Shown: positions 22,827-31,178, counted from the stretch's first letter. The stretch: DNA of 31,178 nucleotides from Muribaculum sp. (GCA_009775095.1 VSOZ01000031.1:1-31178); one strand, 5' to 3'. Program-made: numbers and translations. Notes: generated by a model not told the origin, from the letters alone.

Positions 22827-24320
22827 TTAAATGTTCCAAGCAAATGATACGGCGCTGCGTGCGGGCACGGCTGCGGTGAAGTGATGAGAACCGTCATCTA
22901 CGGTGAGCTTGAGTTCCTCGCCGGCTGAGTTGCTAAGTACAAGAGCATAGCTGCCGTCGGGATTCTTGAATGCAGAGTAGGTGAGACCGTTGGCCGTATA
23001 GCCTTTGGTACCTATGCGCACTGCGTCGGGTTTTACCACGCTCGACATGTGGGCTATGATATAGTAGTGTGAGTTGCGGGTCATGGCCGTGTAGTCGCGG
23101 TTGATGTCGACGGCTCCGTAGCAGGTCTGGCAACCTCCGGGACGGTTGGGGCCGCGGTCGGCGTCAAGCATGAGGTTCCATACGATCACGCCTTTGCACC
23201 AGCGGTTGACGGTGCCGAGCGCCACCTGCTCCATGTCGTCGAGAAGTCGGGTCGACAGGTTCTGTCCGTCGTTCCAAGTGCCGATTGAGGTCTCGCTGAA
23301 CACGAGGTCCATGCCGGGAGTGGCGTTATGCACGAGCGTCAGCTCCTCCTTGTCGCCTCCATAGTTGTGAAACGCCGCTCCGGCAAAGTATTGAGCCGCG
23401 TCAGCGTCGGCATAAATGTTGGTCGGATAACTTTTCTGCGACTCTACATTGTCATAATTGTAATTATGGTCAAAAGCGTATATTTTTACATCAAGGCCGG
23501 CGGCGGCAAAGGCCGGACCGAGGGCGGTCTTGACGAAGTCGCGCTCCTCTTCCCATGTCATGTAGCATGACGCGCTATTGCCTCGGTTAAGGGGCTCGTT
23601 CTGCGGAGTTATAGAGAAAATGTCGATGCCTTGTCCTTTCATGGCGTTGATCCATTTTACGAAATAGGTGGCGTAATCCTGATAACATGCGGGGTTGAGT
23701 GAGCCGGAGGTCCAGCTGTCGTGGGGTTTCAGTTCCGTAAGGTTGTTGACCTTCATCCAACGGGGGGGAGTCCACGGTGTACCCATGATCTTGAGTGAGG
23801 GATTGATGGCGAGAATCTCTTTCAAGATAGGTATTACGTACTCGGTCTCCTCCGGTGTAAGAGCGAAGTTCTCTATGCCCGGAGTGTCACAGCATGTATA
23901 TTCGCTTAACGAGAAGTCGCTGCATCCTATGGCTATGCGGCAATAGCTGAAGCCGTAGCCGGTGACGGGTGAGAATGTCTCTGTGAGGAAGTCCTTGCGC
24001 AGATCGGGCGACATCTTTAGCAGATTGTAGCATGTAGAACCGGTTATGGCTACTCCGAAGCCGTCCATGGTCTGATATTCTTCATTGGGGAGCAAGGTAA
24101 TGCATGTGGGCGACATGTTGTCTTTCTTGCTGTAGTCAAGCCAAGTCTCTTTCAGGTCCATGCTGCGCGAGGCTGTGGTGGTTATGACTTTGACCTGTGT
24201 GCCGGGCACGGGAGCGGGAGCCGGTGCGGGCTGGGGCCCTATCTTGTTGTCATCGCACGAGCACATCACGAGTGCGCCGCTGCTTATGATTATGCCGAAT
24301 ATAAGTTTTAAACTTTTCAT
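22827..24320 (-). CDS. GH30 endo-beta-1,6-glucanase-like lipoprotein
   Basis: The protein has 497 residues with lipobox LVMC (Cys20) and a Pro/Ala linker (PAPAPAPVPG, 31-40), so it is surface-anchored. The GH30 barrel shows MDGFGVAITGS (85-95), IMGTPWTPPRWMK (178-190), the acid/base Glu242 in ITPQNEP, and the nucleophile Glu343 in VFSETSIG. The C-terminal beta domain (about 430-495) ends in PARSAVSFAW, as usual for the family. The pattern fits GH30 subfamily 3, whose characterised gut member in B. thetaiotaomicron is an endo-beta-1,6-glucanase for fungal-type glucan, in a locus that also has SusCD, an SGBP, GH3 and a SusR-like gene. beta-1,6-Glucan specificity is inferred. It is GC-rich and follows SusD by 30 bp. 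Confidence 0.85.
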   Translation of the reverse strand: MKSLKLIFGIIISSGALVMCSCDDNKIGPQPAPAPAPVPGTQVKVITTTASRSMDLKETWLDYSKKDNMSPTCITLLPNEEYQTMDGFGVAITGSTCYNLLKMSPDLRKDFLTETFSPVTGYGFSYCRIAIGCSDFSLSEYTCCDTPGIENFALTPEETEYVIPILKEILAINPSLKIMGTPWTPPRWMKVNNLTELKPHDSWTSGSLNPACYQDYATYFVKWINAMKGQGIDIFSITPQNEPLNRGNSASCYMTWEEERDFVKTALGPAFAAAGLDVKIYAFDHNYNYDNVESQKSYPTNIYADADAAQYFAGAAFHNYGGDKEELTLVHNATPGMDLVFSETSIGTWNDGQNLSTRLLDDMEQVALGTVNRWCKGVIVWNLMLDADRGPNRPGGCQTCYGAVDINRDYTAMTRNSHYYIIAHMSSVVKPDAVRIGTKGYTANGLTYSAFKNPDGSYALVLSNSAGEELKLTVDDGSHHFTAAVPARSAVSFAWNI

Positions 24321-24350
24321 GATTTTGTCATTTTTTGAGGATTGTACTGT

Positions 24351-25883
24351 TTAGTAACCGGGATTCTGAACCAAGTTGTCGTTGGCGTCGATAGCGCTTT
24401 GCGGTATGGGCAACCGGTAAGAATTTTCATTGAATATATTGCGTTGGGCTTTGCGTCCGCTGTCTTTTGCGTAAACGGCGTTCATGACCTGCTCTACCTT
24501 GTCAAGACGTACTAGGTCAAACCATCGTTGTCCCTCGAATGCGAGTTCGAGACGACGTTCATTAAGCAGGGCGTCAAGCATGGCATCTTTGCTGCCGCGT
24601 ACCGAGGCGGGTAGTTTTGATATGCCCGCACGCAGTCTTATACGGTCTATTATGTCGGCTGCCGCACCGAGGTCGGTGTTGTCGCCCATGATCAGCGCTT
24701 CGGCTTTGAGTAGAAGTACGTCGGCAAAGCGGTATTTGATAATGCTGCTGTAGGCCGACCGGCATTTGTACATGAACGGATAGCTTTCCGAAGGATAGTA
24801 GTTGCTCCATGTGCAGGAGTAATATACCACGGTCTCATTGAAGCGCTTGGTGTCGCCTTCGCGCTGATATGCGGCTATAAGGTCGCGCGAGGGAGTTATC
24901 CACTTGGCCCAAGTGAAGCTGTTGTCCCAGTTGGACAGGTCGCGTCCATACATCCATGTGCACCAGTTGCCGGAGCCTACCGGGAATTGGCCTTCGAGTA
25001 TCGACTCCCGGGTATTGAGTTGCTTCGGTGTGGCTGTCTTGGTATCGTCAAAGTGCGGTATGCCGTCTATGCCGAAGAGCAGCGAGAAGTCGTCGACGAG
25101 ATCTATGCCGTCGGCCTGTATCTGGTCAACGTATGTGATGACTTTGGAGTAGTCGCGCAACGGTTTCTCGGCATATATCTTGGCGAGCAGACAGCGGGCC
25201 ACATTTTTTGTGAAACGGGTCTTGTCGGCTCCTTGTTCCGGAGCATACTGCACAGCGTCGAGCAAGTCCTCTTCAATAGCCTGATAGGCCTCCAGTTCGG
25301 TGCTTTGCTCAGGAAAATAAGCCGGATAGACCTCTTCGATGTTGTCGGCGGTGATGTTTCCGGCCACGGTCTTGATGACAGGAATGTCGCCCCACAGGCG
25401 TACCATGTCAAACCATATCATGGCTCTGAATATCTCGGCCTGCGCGCGGTAGGTGTTTATCTCTTCGGGGCGCAGGGAGTTGTCGGCCACTTTATCTATG
25501 TTGCAGATTAGCTTGTTGGCTACGGCAACATCTGCCAGATAGCGGTTCCAATCGCGGGCTATCACGGAGTTACTTCCCTCGATGGAGTTGTCTTCGTGAG
25601 GTACGACCTCGGCTCCGGTTGTTCCGGCATAGGCGTTGTCGGAGTGTGAGTCGGCTATCAGAAGTAGGTCGAGATACCAGTGTTCCTGTCGGTCTGTGAT
25701 GAGCTTGTAGATACTCTGCATGTAGCTCTCGACCGAAGCTCGGTCTTTAAACACAATCTCTTCGTCGTCGGGTGTTATGCCCTCGGTGACGTCGCTGTAT
25801 GTGTCTTTTGGATCATATTGCAGCGAACAGGCTGCCATCATTGAGCTTAGGGCGATGCCCGTAAGTATATATCTAAGTTTCAT
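24351..25883 (-). CDS. SusD/RagB-family glycan-binding lipoprotein
   Basis: The protein has 510 residues with lipobox MAAC (Cys19). The helical TPR-like core shows EIFRAMIWFDMVRLWGDIP (about 149-167), and the C-terminal block shows FADVLLLKAEALI, LLNERRLELAFEGQRWFDLVRL and LPIPQSAIDANDNLVQNPGY, all diagnostic of SusD. It forms the lid of the SusC barrel and binds oligosaccharide at the outer face. It starts 14 bp after the SusC stop and is followed by GH30 after 30 bp. The glycan is not deducible from the SusD sequence. Context points to a beta-glucan. Confidence 0.95.
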   Translation of the reverse strand: MKLRYILTGIALSSMMAACSLQYDPKDTYSDVTEGITPDDEEIVFKDRASVESYMQSIYKLITDRQEHWYLDLLLIADSHSDNAYAGTTGAEVVPHEDNSIEGSNSVIARDWNRYLADVAVANKLICNIDKVADNSLRPEEINTYRAQAEIFRAMIWFDMVRLWGDIPVIKTVAGNITADNIEEVYPAYFPEQSTELEAYQAIEEDLLDAVQYAPEQGADKTRFTKNVARCLLAKIYAEKPLRDYSKVITYVDQIQADGIDLVDDFSLLFGIDGIPHFDDTKTATPKQLNTRESILEGQFPVGSGNWCTWMYGRDLSNWDNSFTWAKWITPSRDLIAAYQREGDTKRFNETVVYYSCTWSNYYPSESYPFMYKCRSAYSSIIKYRFADVLLLKAEALIMGDNTDLGAAADIIDRIRLRAGISKLPASVRGSKDAMLDALLNERRLELAFEGQRWFDLVRLDKVEQVMNAVYAKDSGRKAQRNIFNENSYRLPIPQSAIDANDNLVQNPGY

Positions 25884-25897
25884 AATACACGATGTTT

Positions 25898-28864
25898 TTA
25901 GAATTCGACATTAAGACCGAAGACAAAGCTGCGGCAGTGGGGATATGTGCCCCAGTCTATACCCTGAACGGCGCCGCTGTTGCCCCACTGGTTGACTTCG
26001 GGGTCCATGCCTTTGTACTTGGTGAATGTGAGAAGGTTGGTGGCGGTGAAGTAGGGCTGCAGGCGCGACAGGCCTATGCGGCGCATCCATTCGCCGTGGA
26101 AAGTGTAGGAGAGCGATATGTCTTTGACGCGTAGATAGCTTCCGTCCTCCACGAAGTAGGTGGAGTTTTTCATGTCAAAGCCGGCTTTGGGCACGTCGGT
26201 GATCTGTCCCGGTATGCGCCAGCGGTTGAGTACGCGGGTGGTCTGGTTTTTACCGTCATACATACCTTCGGTCTCCATGCGTGAGGCGTTGTAAATGTCG
26301 TTGCCGTAAGAACCCTGAAGGAATATGCTGAGATTGAAACCTTTCCAAGAGAAAGTATTGGTCATACCGTATGTGAAGTCGGGATTGGGGTCGCCTATGT
26401 AGGTACGGTCGGTTGACGAAATACGTCCGTCTTGATTGAGGTCGCGGTACATAAGCTCGCCGGTTTCCGGGTCAACACCGTCGCTGATGTAACCGTAGAA
26501 GCCTCCGAGCGGACGGCCCGGTTCGTTGCGTACCACGTTTTCGTTGACATAGTCTGACGTCTTGGCTGTATAATATACTTTCTGCAACGCCAGTTTGGTG
26601 AGTTTGTTGCGGTTAAAAGACATGTTGAACGAAGTGGTCCAAGAGAAAAGCCCTTCGAAGTTATGTGAGGTTATGGCGAACTCGAAACCCTTGTTGGTCA
26701 TTTCGCCCTCGTTGCGCTGGATGGAGCTTGCCACGGCTGCGCCGGCGGGGAGCGATACGTTCATGAGCATGTCGGTGGTGCGTTTGTAGTACCAGTCGGC
26801 ATTGAGTGAAACGCGACCGCTGAGCACGGAGAAGTCAAGACCGATGTTGGTCTGTGTGGTGGTCTCCCAAGTGAGGTCGGTTGTGCGCAGATTGGCTTGG
26901 GTGATGGTGGGCACGGCGTTGTCCTGCCCCTCTTTGAACCACTCCAAGCGGTTGATATTGTAGCGTTGCAGATAAGCGTAGTCGCCGACTCCGCCCTGAT
27001 TGCCCGTCTGGCCCCAGCCTCCGCGTATCTTGAGGTCGGTTATCCATGAAATATCGTGCATAAATGACTCCTGCGACATGCGCCATGCTGCCGAGAATGA
27101 GGGGAATGCTTTCCAGCGGTGGTCGGGATGCAGTTTTGACGACCCGTCGAAACGGATGTTGCCGGTAATCAGATAACGAGAGTCGAAATTATAAGCCACG
27201 CGACCGAAGTAGGACATGATGCCCCATTCTGAAATTCCCGAGCCGGTATTGTTCCATGATATCTTGTTGGCGGCGTTGAGGGTACCTATAGAGGCGTCGC
27301 GGTAGTGAGAGCCGTTGATCCAGCTGTTGCGGTAGTCCGAGTCGGTCCATGATGAGCCGAGCATAACGTCAAAGTGGTTGCGGCTTATCTGAAGATTGTA
27401 GTTCAGGATGTTGTCCCATACGAGTACTGTGTTCTGGTTGCGGTTGTCGGAGCCTTCGCCGTATTGGTTGCGTCCCCAAGCGGTAGTCACCGGGTCGAGG
27501 AAACTCGTGTTTATGGCATTGCGGCGGTCCATTGTGAACTTGCTTTTCAGCGTAAGATTGGGCAGAATGGTAAACAACAGGTCGCCCGAAGCTATGAGGC
27601 GGTTTTCACGGTTGCGGCTGTTTTCGCTGCGGGCTTGGTTTTCGAGCGGGTTGGTTATGTTGCCTATACCGTAAAAGTTGTTATAGTACTGGTCGGGTTT
27701 CTCGGGATCCCATATGGGAGCATAGGTAGGCGTATTTATAACTGAAAGGATCACGCCTCCGCGGTTGGCGCCTGTACCCATAGCTCCTCCACCGTTGGAT
27801 ATGTAGTCGGAATAAACCACATTGGCCGATACTTTCAGCCATTTCTTGATGGAGCCTTCTACATTGGCTCTGAAATTGTAGCGCTGGTAGAACGAGCTTT
27901 TCAGAATGCCGTCTTCGCGAGCGTAACCGCCCGAGAGATAGTATTTCATCTTCTCGGCCGCCTGCGACACCGACACCTGATAGGTCTGTGTGGTACCCGT
28001 GCGGTAGGTCTCCTTAAACCAGTCGGTCTGGTCGGTAAGGTCATCGGGCAGCGATATCATGCCTATTTCATCCTGAAGGTCTTTGTACTGACGGAAGTTG
28101 AGCACATCCATCGACTTGGCTACTTCCGTGAAGCCGAACTGAGCATTGAGGGTGACTTTGGCATCGGATTGTGATCCTCCTTTGGTCGTGATGAGTACTA
28201 CACCGTTGGCTGCGCGGCTACCATAAATGGCTGCCGACGAAGCGTCTTTAAGTATCTGCATGTTTTCGATATCACCCGGTGATAGGAAATTTATGTTGTC
28301 AACAGGTACTCCGTCAACTACATAGAGCGGGTCGTTGCTGCCGTTGAACGATGTAGTACCGCGCACACGTATCGACATTTCTCCGCCGGGAGCACCGTTG
28401 GGCGAGGTCACTGCCACACCTGCGGCTTTGCCTTGAAGAGCCTGCGCCGCCGATATGAGAGGCCTGTTCTCGATGTCCTTGCTGCTGACGCTTGATATGG
28501 CAGTGGTCACATCCTTGCGTTTTACGCTGCCGTATCCGATCACGACTACTTCGTTAAGTATTTCACTATCCTCTTCAAGTATAATCTCCATCTTGGCTTT
28601 GGCCGGAACTTCGACTTTCTTGTAGCCTACCGATGTGACTACTACAGTCGCTCCTTCCGGAGCCTTGATGGTGAAATTACCGTCGAGGTCGGTGGCAACA
28701 CCGAGCTTAGTGCCCTTTATCACCACGCTTGCGCCGATCACGGGTTCCGACTCGGTGTCCAAGACTGTGCCCGTTATCGTCATCTCGTTGGCCGATGCGG
28801 TCAACGCACATAAGAATAATGCGATGAAAATCGGCAATTGCATAAAAATGCACCTTGTTTTCAT
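25898..28864 (-). CDS. SusC/RagA-family TonB-dependent transporter
   Basis: The protein has 988 residues with a signal peptide ending in TASA (about 25). A carboxypeptidase-D-like regulatory domain spans 28-100 (ITGTVLDTESEPVIGASVVIKG). A TonB-box-like EVVVIGYG (105-112) follows. The plug covers about 115-235, with LYVVDGVPVDNINFLSPGDI, SAAIYGSRAANGV and VLITTKGG. The remainder is the 22-strand barrel, ending in VFGLNVEF. There is no N-terminal STN domain, so anti-sigma signalling is not expected. That agrees with the SusR-like regulator encoded just upstream. Together with SusD it imports oligosaccharides across the outer membrane. It is the first gene of the operon, with its promoter at about 28943-28980. 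Confidence 0.95.
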   Translation of the reverse strand: MKTRCIFMQLPIFIALFLCALTASANEMTITGTVLDTESEPVIGASVVIKGTKLGVATDLDGNFTIKAPEGATVVVTSVGYKKVEVPAKAKMEIILEEDSEILNEVVVIGYGSVKRKDVTTAISSVSSKDIENRPLISAAQALQGKAAGVAVTSPNGAPGGEMSIRVRGTTSFNGSNDPLYVVDGVPVDNINFLSPGDIENMQILKDASSAAIYGSRAANGVVLITTKGGSQSDAKVTLNAQFGFTEVAKSMDVLNFRQYKDLQDEIGMISLPDDLTDQTDWFKETYRTGTTQTYQVSVSQAAEKMKYYLSGGYAREDGILKSSFYQRYNFRANVEGSIKKWLKVSANVVYSDYISNGGGAMGTGANRGGVILSVINTPTYAPIWDPEKPDQYYNNFYGIGNITNPLENQARSENSRNRENRLIASGDLLFTILPNLTLKSKFTMDRRNAINTSFLDPVTTAWGRNQYGEGSDNRNQNTVLVWDNILNYNLQISRNHFDVMLGSSWTDSDYRNSWINGSHYRDASIGTLNAANKISWNNTGSGISEWGIMSYFGRVAYNFDSRYLITGNIRFDGSSKLHPDHRWKAFPSFSAAWRMSQESFMHDISWITDLKIRGGWGQTGNQGGVGDYAYLQRYNINRLEWFKEGQDNAVPTITQANLRTTDLTWETTTQTNIGLDFSVLSGRVSLNADWYYKRTTDMLMNVSLPAGAAVASSIQRNEGEMTNKGFEFAITSHNFEGLFSWTTSFNMSFNRNKLTKLALQKVYYTAKTSDYVNENVVRNEPGRPLGGFYGYISDGVDPETGELMYRDLNQDGRISSTDRTYIGDPNPDFTYGMTNTFSWKGFNLSIFLQGSYGNDIYNASRMETEGMYDGKNQTTRVLNRWRIPGQITDVPKAGFDMKNSTYFVEDGSYLRVKDISLSYTFHGEWMRRIGLSRLQPYFTATNLLTFTKYKGMDPEVNQWGNSGAVQGIDWGTYPHCRSFVFGLNVEF

Positions 28865-28942
28865 TGAGATAGTTTTAGGTTAATATTATGGTTAATTGAT
28901 TCTCGGTTAATCATTGGGAGTTGTGTCAATGACTTCCGGAAG

Positions 28943-28980
28943 CAAAATTAAGGTTTATTTACATGCCTGCATTATGCAGG
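28943..28980 (-). promoter_or_regulatory. susC promoter with palindromic candidate operator
   Basis: On the minus strand TAATTTTG (28950 down to 28943) matches the -7 consensus TAnnTTTG. No TTTG lies where the -33 box belongs. Instead a 15-bp inverted repeat CCTGCAT-T-ATGCAGG occupies 28966-28980, starting 16 bases upstream of the -7 box. An activator-dependent promoter is the natural reading, with the SusR-like protein as likely binder. The leader would be about 70 nt. Confidence 0.6.
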
Positions 28981-29108
28981 TAATGTATGCGAGTAAAGTT
29001 GATGGTGCAGTTATGTTGTTGATTATTATTGATATATCAGTTTTTATAAGGTGCTGTGAAGTAAATTCACATTACGTGTATTGGAATGCTTTAAGATGGT
29101 CGTTATGC

Positions 29109-30818
29109 TTATTCGATAGCTACTTTTCCGAGTGTTTTTACCGCTTCGGCAAACTCCGTCTTTGGTACGATCGCTTTGTTGCGCACCTTGAACCGATTGT
29201 TGTATACGGTCTGTGCCGAGCAGTGCAGAAACTCCGCTATTTTGACGCTGTCGGTTATGCCGAGCCTTACGAGCGCGTATATGCGCAGTTCCGTGTTGAG
29301 GAGCTCACCTTCTTTAGGTGTAATACGCTCCTCCGGAATCAACAAGGCATTGAAGTCGCTTACGAAATGAGGATATATATGTAGAAATATAGTGTCGAAG
29401 TTGTTGTAAAATTCGCGCAACTCATCTTTGGCCATCGACGTGCTGTCGGTGATGGTTCTTATATCATCCCACTGTTTGGCTTTGGCCTTGCGGTTTATAG
29501 TCTTGCGGAAGTCGTCGAGCTTTCTTATGTAGCTTGAACATATAGAGAATACATAGCCTACGTACTCCTCCTTGACGTAGTTGGCCTCGCGCAGCCCTTC
29601 GTTGGCTTCGGTAAGCTGTGTGTTAAGTGCTGATAGTTGCGCGTTGACCTCGGTAAGCTGCGATTTGGCGCGTGACAGTTCCATGACATGTGTGTTGAGA
29701 GTGTGATTTATTTTGTCAAGTTTTGCGCCCTGCGATTTCAGCCGTTTCATCTGCCTGAATATGGTGAATATTGTGAATCCGAGTACCAATACAAGGCCAC
29801 ACACTACCCACAGCAATATTCTGAGCCGACGCTCTTGACGTAGGTTACGATCCTGATAAGCCTGATTGATTTTACGTTGCAGCGGGGCTATGGTTATGGC
29901 CCGTACGCGGTTAGGGTATTTGAGTGCCGCTTCAAGGCAATATTCTATATAATTGTAGGCGCGGTCTATGTCGCCGGTGGCATAACACTCTTTGGCAAGC
30001 TCCTGTACGGAAGCTATATCGCGGTTACCGATATTTACATCCGCTATGGCCGACATGATCATATACTTCATGTAGTTTTCATTATCACCGTTGTCAAGAT
30101 ACAAACACCCAAGTATATAGGCATTCTGGGCATCTTCGCGGGTGTCAAGTCGTGATTCGGCAAGTGCCTTTTCAAGTTGAGCTACGATTGTGTCGTTTTT
30201 TGCCGAATAGTTGCCCCACTTGTTAAGACCTTGATACCATAGATAATCGGCGTCTTCAGAGGTCAGAATCGATACGAGCGAGTCCTTGTACTCTTGTTCT
30301 ACGGCATAATAATAGTTTTTGCCGTCGGCAGGGCCTCCCATATAGTTGCCCATATGGCTGTAAAGATATATCATCTGGCCGTAGTACTTTTTGCGTAAAG
30401 GCAACGGAAGCATTTCGCCCGAATATTCGCTTAAAACGTCGCCCGACTCTTTAAGAAGTCCTGATGCTGCCAGAAGAAATGACTTCTTGATTTTAAGCTC
30501 CGTTATACTATCGTCATTTCCGATTTTTGAGGCGATAAGCAGATTGCGGTCTATGTAGTTCATGGCCGAGTCTACATTGTAAAAATAATATTGGTCATAG
30601 AGCATGTTGTTTATGCGGTAACGCTCTTCGTCGTTTCGGGCGCTACGCATCTTTGCCCCAAGTTCGGCAAGGGACATCTGCTTTTTCATTTCTATTTCGT
30701 CGCGGTGGTTTATAAGTGAGTCAAGATGCGACAACAAGGCACTATTGTCGGTCACGGTACCGTAGCACGGCATAACCGACATAATAATTGTAAATATGGC
30801 GGAGACAAAATATTTCAT
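29109..30818 (-). CDS. SusR-like membrane-spanning transcription regulator (DUF6377-type)
   Basis: The protein has 569 residues from the ATG at 30816-30818, which begins a signal peptide (MKYFVSAIFTIIMSVMPCYG); an upstream in-frame ATG at 30845 adds nine residues and spoils it. Residues about 25-325 are TPR-like helices for the periplasm (LGCLYLDNGDNENYMKYM, AKECYATGDIDRAYNYIEYC). One membrane segment lies at about 332-354 and a coiled coil at 358-412. The cytoplasmic part has IRKLDDFRKTINRK and a C-terminal LuxR-like helix-turn-helix (520-548: LGITDSVKIAEFLHCSAQTV). This architecture is that of SusR of the starch system and of DUF6377 proteins. These sense an oligosaccharide in the periplasm and activate the adjacent susC promoter. 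The regulator of the B. thetaiotaomicron beta-1,6-glucan locus is of this type, as I recall it. Confidence 0.85.
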   Translation of the reverse strand: MKYFVSAIFTIIMSVMPCYGTVTDNSALLSHLDSLINHRDEIEMKKQMSLAELGAKMRSARNDEERYRINNMLYDQYYFYNVDSAMNYIDRNLLIASKIGNDDSITELKIKKSFLLAASGLLKESGDVLSEYSGEMLPLPLRKKYYGQMIYLYSHMGNYMGGPADGKNYYYAVEQEYKDSLVSILTSEDADYLWYQGLNKWGNYSAKNDTIVAQLEKALAESRLDTREDAQNAYILGCLYLDNGDNENYMKYMIMSAIADVNIGNRDIASVQELAKECYATGDIDRAYNYIEYCLEAALKYPNRVRAITIAPLQRKINQAYQDRNLRQERRLRILLWVVCGLVLVLGFTIFTIFRQMKRLKSQGAKLDKINHTLNTHVMELSRAKSQLTEVNAQLSALNTQLTEANEGLREANYVKEEYVGYVFSICSSYIRKLDDFRKTINRKAKAKQWDDIRTITDSTSMAKDELREFYNNFDTIFLHIYPHFVSDFNALLIPEERITPKEGELLNTELRIYALVRLGITDSVKIAEFLHCSAQTVYNNRFKVRNKAIVPKTEFAEAVKTLGKVAIE

Positions 30819-30863
30819 GGCATGTCTATTTAATAAACTAAACATAAAAACGGTTTATGTATG

Positions 30864-30894
30864 CAAACATAAGCAAAAAGAACGATTCTTCAAA
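30864..30894 (-). promoter_or_regulatory. Promoter of the SusR-like gene
   Basis: On the minus strand TTTG (30894-30891), a 19-base spacer and TATGTTTG (30871-30864) match both Bacteroidetes promoter boxes exactly. Transcription would start about 40 nt before the ATG at 30818, which supports that start. It diverges from the tRNA promoter. Confidence 0.75.
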
Positions 30895-30921
30895 ATTGAC
30901 AACTCTTTTTTCGTTTCATTC

Positions 30922-30952
30922 TTGCATGTCAAGAAAAATATCCTTACCTTTG
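30922..30952 (+). promoter_or_regulatory. Promoter of tRNA-Gln
   Basis: TTG at 30922-30924, a 20-base spacer and TACCTTTG at 30945-30952 fit the Bacteroidetes consensus. The precursor leader would be about 25 nt. Confidence 0.7.
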
Positions 30953-30986
30953 CACCTGCTTTAGGTCTCAACCTGAGCATGAGGAT

Positions 30987-31057
30987 TGTCTTATGGTGTA
31001 ATGGTAGCACTGCAGTTTTTGGTTCTGCCTGTCTAGGTTCGAATCCTGGTAAGACAA
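30987..31057 (+). tRNA. tRNA-Gln (anticodon TTG)
   Basis: The 71-nt cloverleaf has acceptor TGTCTTA (30987-30993) paired with TAAGACA (31050-31056) and discriminator A31057. The D arm is GTGT/GCAC around AATGGTA, and the anticodon loop is TTTTGGT, giving anticodon TTG for CAA codons. The T arm is TTCGAAT with flanking stem. The U1-A72 first pair is typical of bacterial tRNA-Gln. The bottom anticodon pair is T-T, a mild weakness. CCA is not encoded. The 3' end overlaps the hairpin that follows. Confidence 0.93.
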
Positions 31058-31101
31058 CACAAGAGGGAGCGAAGTATTAACTTCGCTCCCTCTTGTGTTG
31101 T
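31054..31101. terminator. Perfect 22-bp hairpin ending the tRNA transcript, possibly bidirectional
   Basis: The arm 31054-31075 pairs perfectly with 31080-31101 over 22 bp, with the 4-base loop ATTA. The 5' arm starts inside the tRNA (last four nucleotides, ACAA). No long U-run follows on either strand. On the minus strand it immediately follows a possible stop codon at 31101-31103, so it may serve both directions. Confidence 0.75.
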
Positions 31102-31178
31102 TAAATATGGGTCAGCGGATTTTCCCGGTTGGCGAATGCCCTTTTCAACCATATTGTGTAGCCAGTCTGAACATGAAG
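31101..31178 (-). CDS. Possible C-terminal fragment of a minus-strand gene
   Basis: From the window edge one minus-strand frame stays open for 25 codons (LHVQTGYTIWLKRAFANRE, then NPLTHI) and stops with TAA at 31101-31103. The stop abuts the 22-bp hairpin, as expected for a real gene end. I do not recognise the protein. The fragment is too short to be sure it is coding. Confidence 0.35.
   Translation of the reverse strand, partial: LHVQTGYTIWLKRAFANRENPLTHI

Noticed and set aside
30987..31101. Integration (att) site at the tRNA-Gln 3' end
   Set aside because: No second copy of the tRNA 3' end and no integrase are visible in the window.

Overview
The window reads as chromosomal DNA of a gut Bacteroidales bacterium, most likely Muribaculaceae or a close relative. 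The evidence is a SusC/SusD polysaccharide utilization locus with a SusR-like regulator, a Porphyromonas-type (FimA/Mfa) fimbrial operon with DUF3575 and DUF3868 genes, promoters of the Bacteroidetes form TTTG-N19-22-TAnnTTTG, and many SPII lipoproteins. The family-level placement is inference.

Layout, left to right. (1) 44-1588, plus strand: a promoter and two glycosyltransferase genes (GT2-like, GT32-like) 3 bp apart. (2) 1665-2028: a 182-bp unit in tandem, each copy holding an 83-bp element made of two GTAG-hairpins in inverted orientation (REPIN/BIME-like). (3) 2092-12821, plus strand: a promoter, a roughly 400-nt leader, then six genes of a Mfa/FimA-type fimbrial operon: DUF3575 barrel, DUF3868/OmpA-like protein, major fimbrillin, FimB/Mfa2-like anchor, accessory subunit, and a 1149-aa tip-type lipoprotein. 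The tip gene is separated from the others by hairpin repeats and flanked on its other side by the same modules in the same order. (4) 12822-13673: two further REPIN-like elements, two small hairpin modules, a run of stem-loops ending in a strong terminator, one more REPIN-like element with an inverted core, and palindromes. (5) 13674-28864, minus strand: the polysaccharide utilization locus. Transcription order is SusC, SusD, GH30, duplicated-module surface glycan-binding lipoprotein, alginate-lyase-like/GH88 fusion, GH5, alpha/beta hydrolase (ATGA overlap with GH5), a fossil of an SGNH esterase, GH3. (6) 28865-30894, minus strand: a susC promoter with a palindrome where the -33 box should be, and a SusR-like membrane regulator with its own promoter. 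(7) 30922-31101, plus strand: promoter, tRNA-Gln(TTG), and a perfect 22-bp hairpin that begins inside the tRNA 3' end. The right edge holds a possible C-terminal fragment of a minus-strand gene.

How the parts work together. The GH30, GH3, SusC, SusD, SGBP and SusR-like set resembles the beta-1,6-glucan locus of Bacteroides thetaiotaomicron. The lyase-GH88 fusion, GH5 and esterase genes are markedly more AT-rich, so they look like a later insertion that extended the locus towards a uronic-acid-containing or esterified beta-glucan. The fimbrial operon shows a comparable mosaic: codon choice changes abruptly near 10,990 inside the tip gene, which fits exchange of the distal adhesin portion, possibly helped by the repeat modules on either side.
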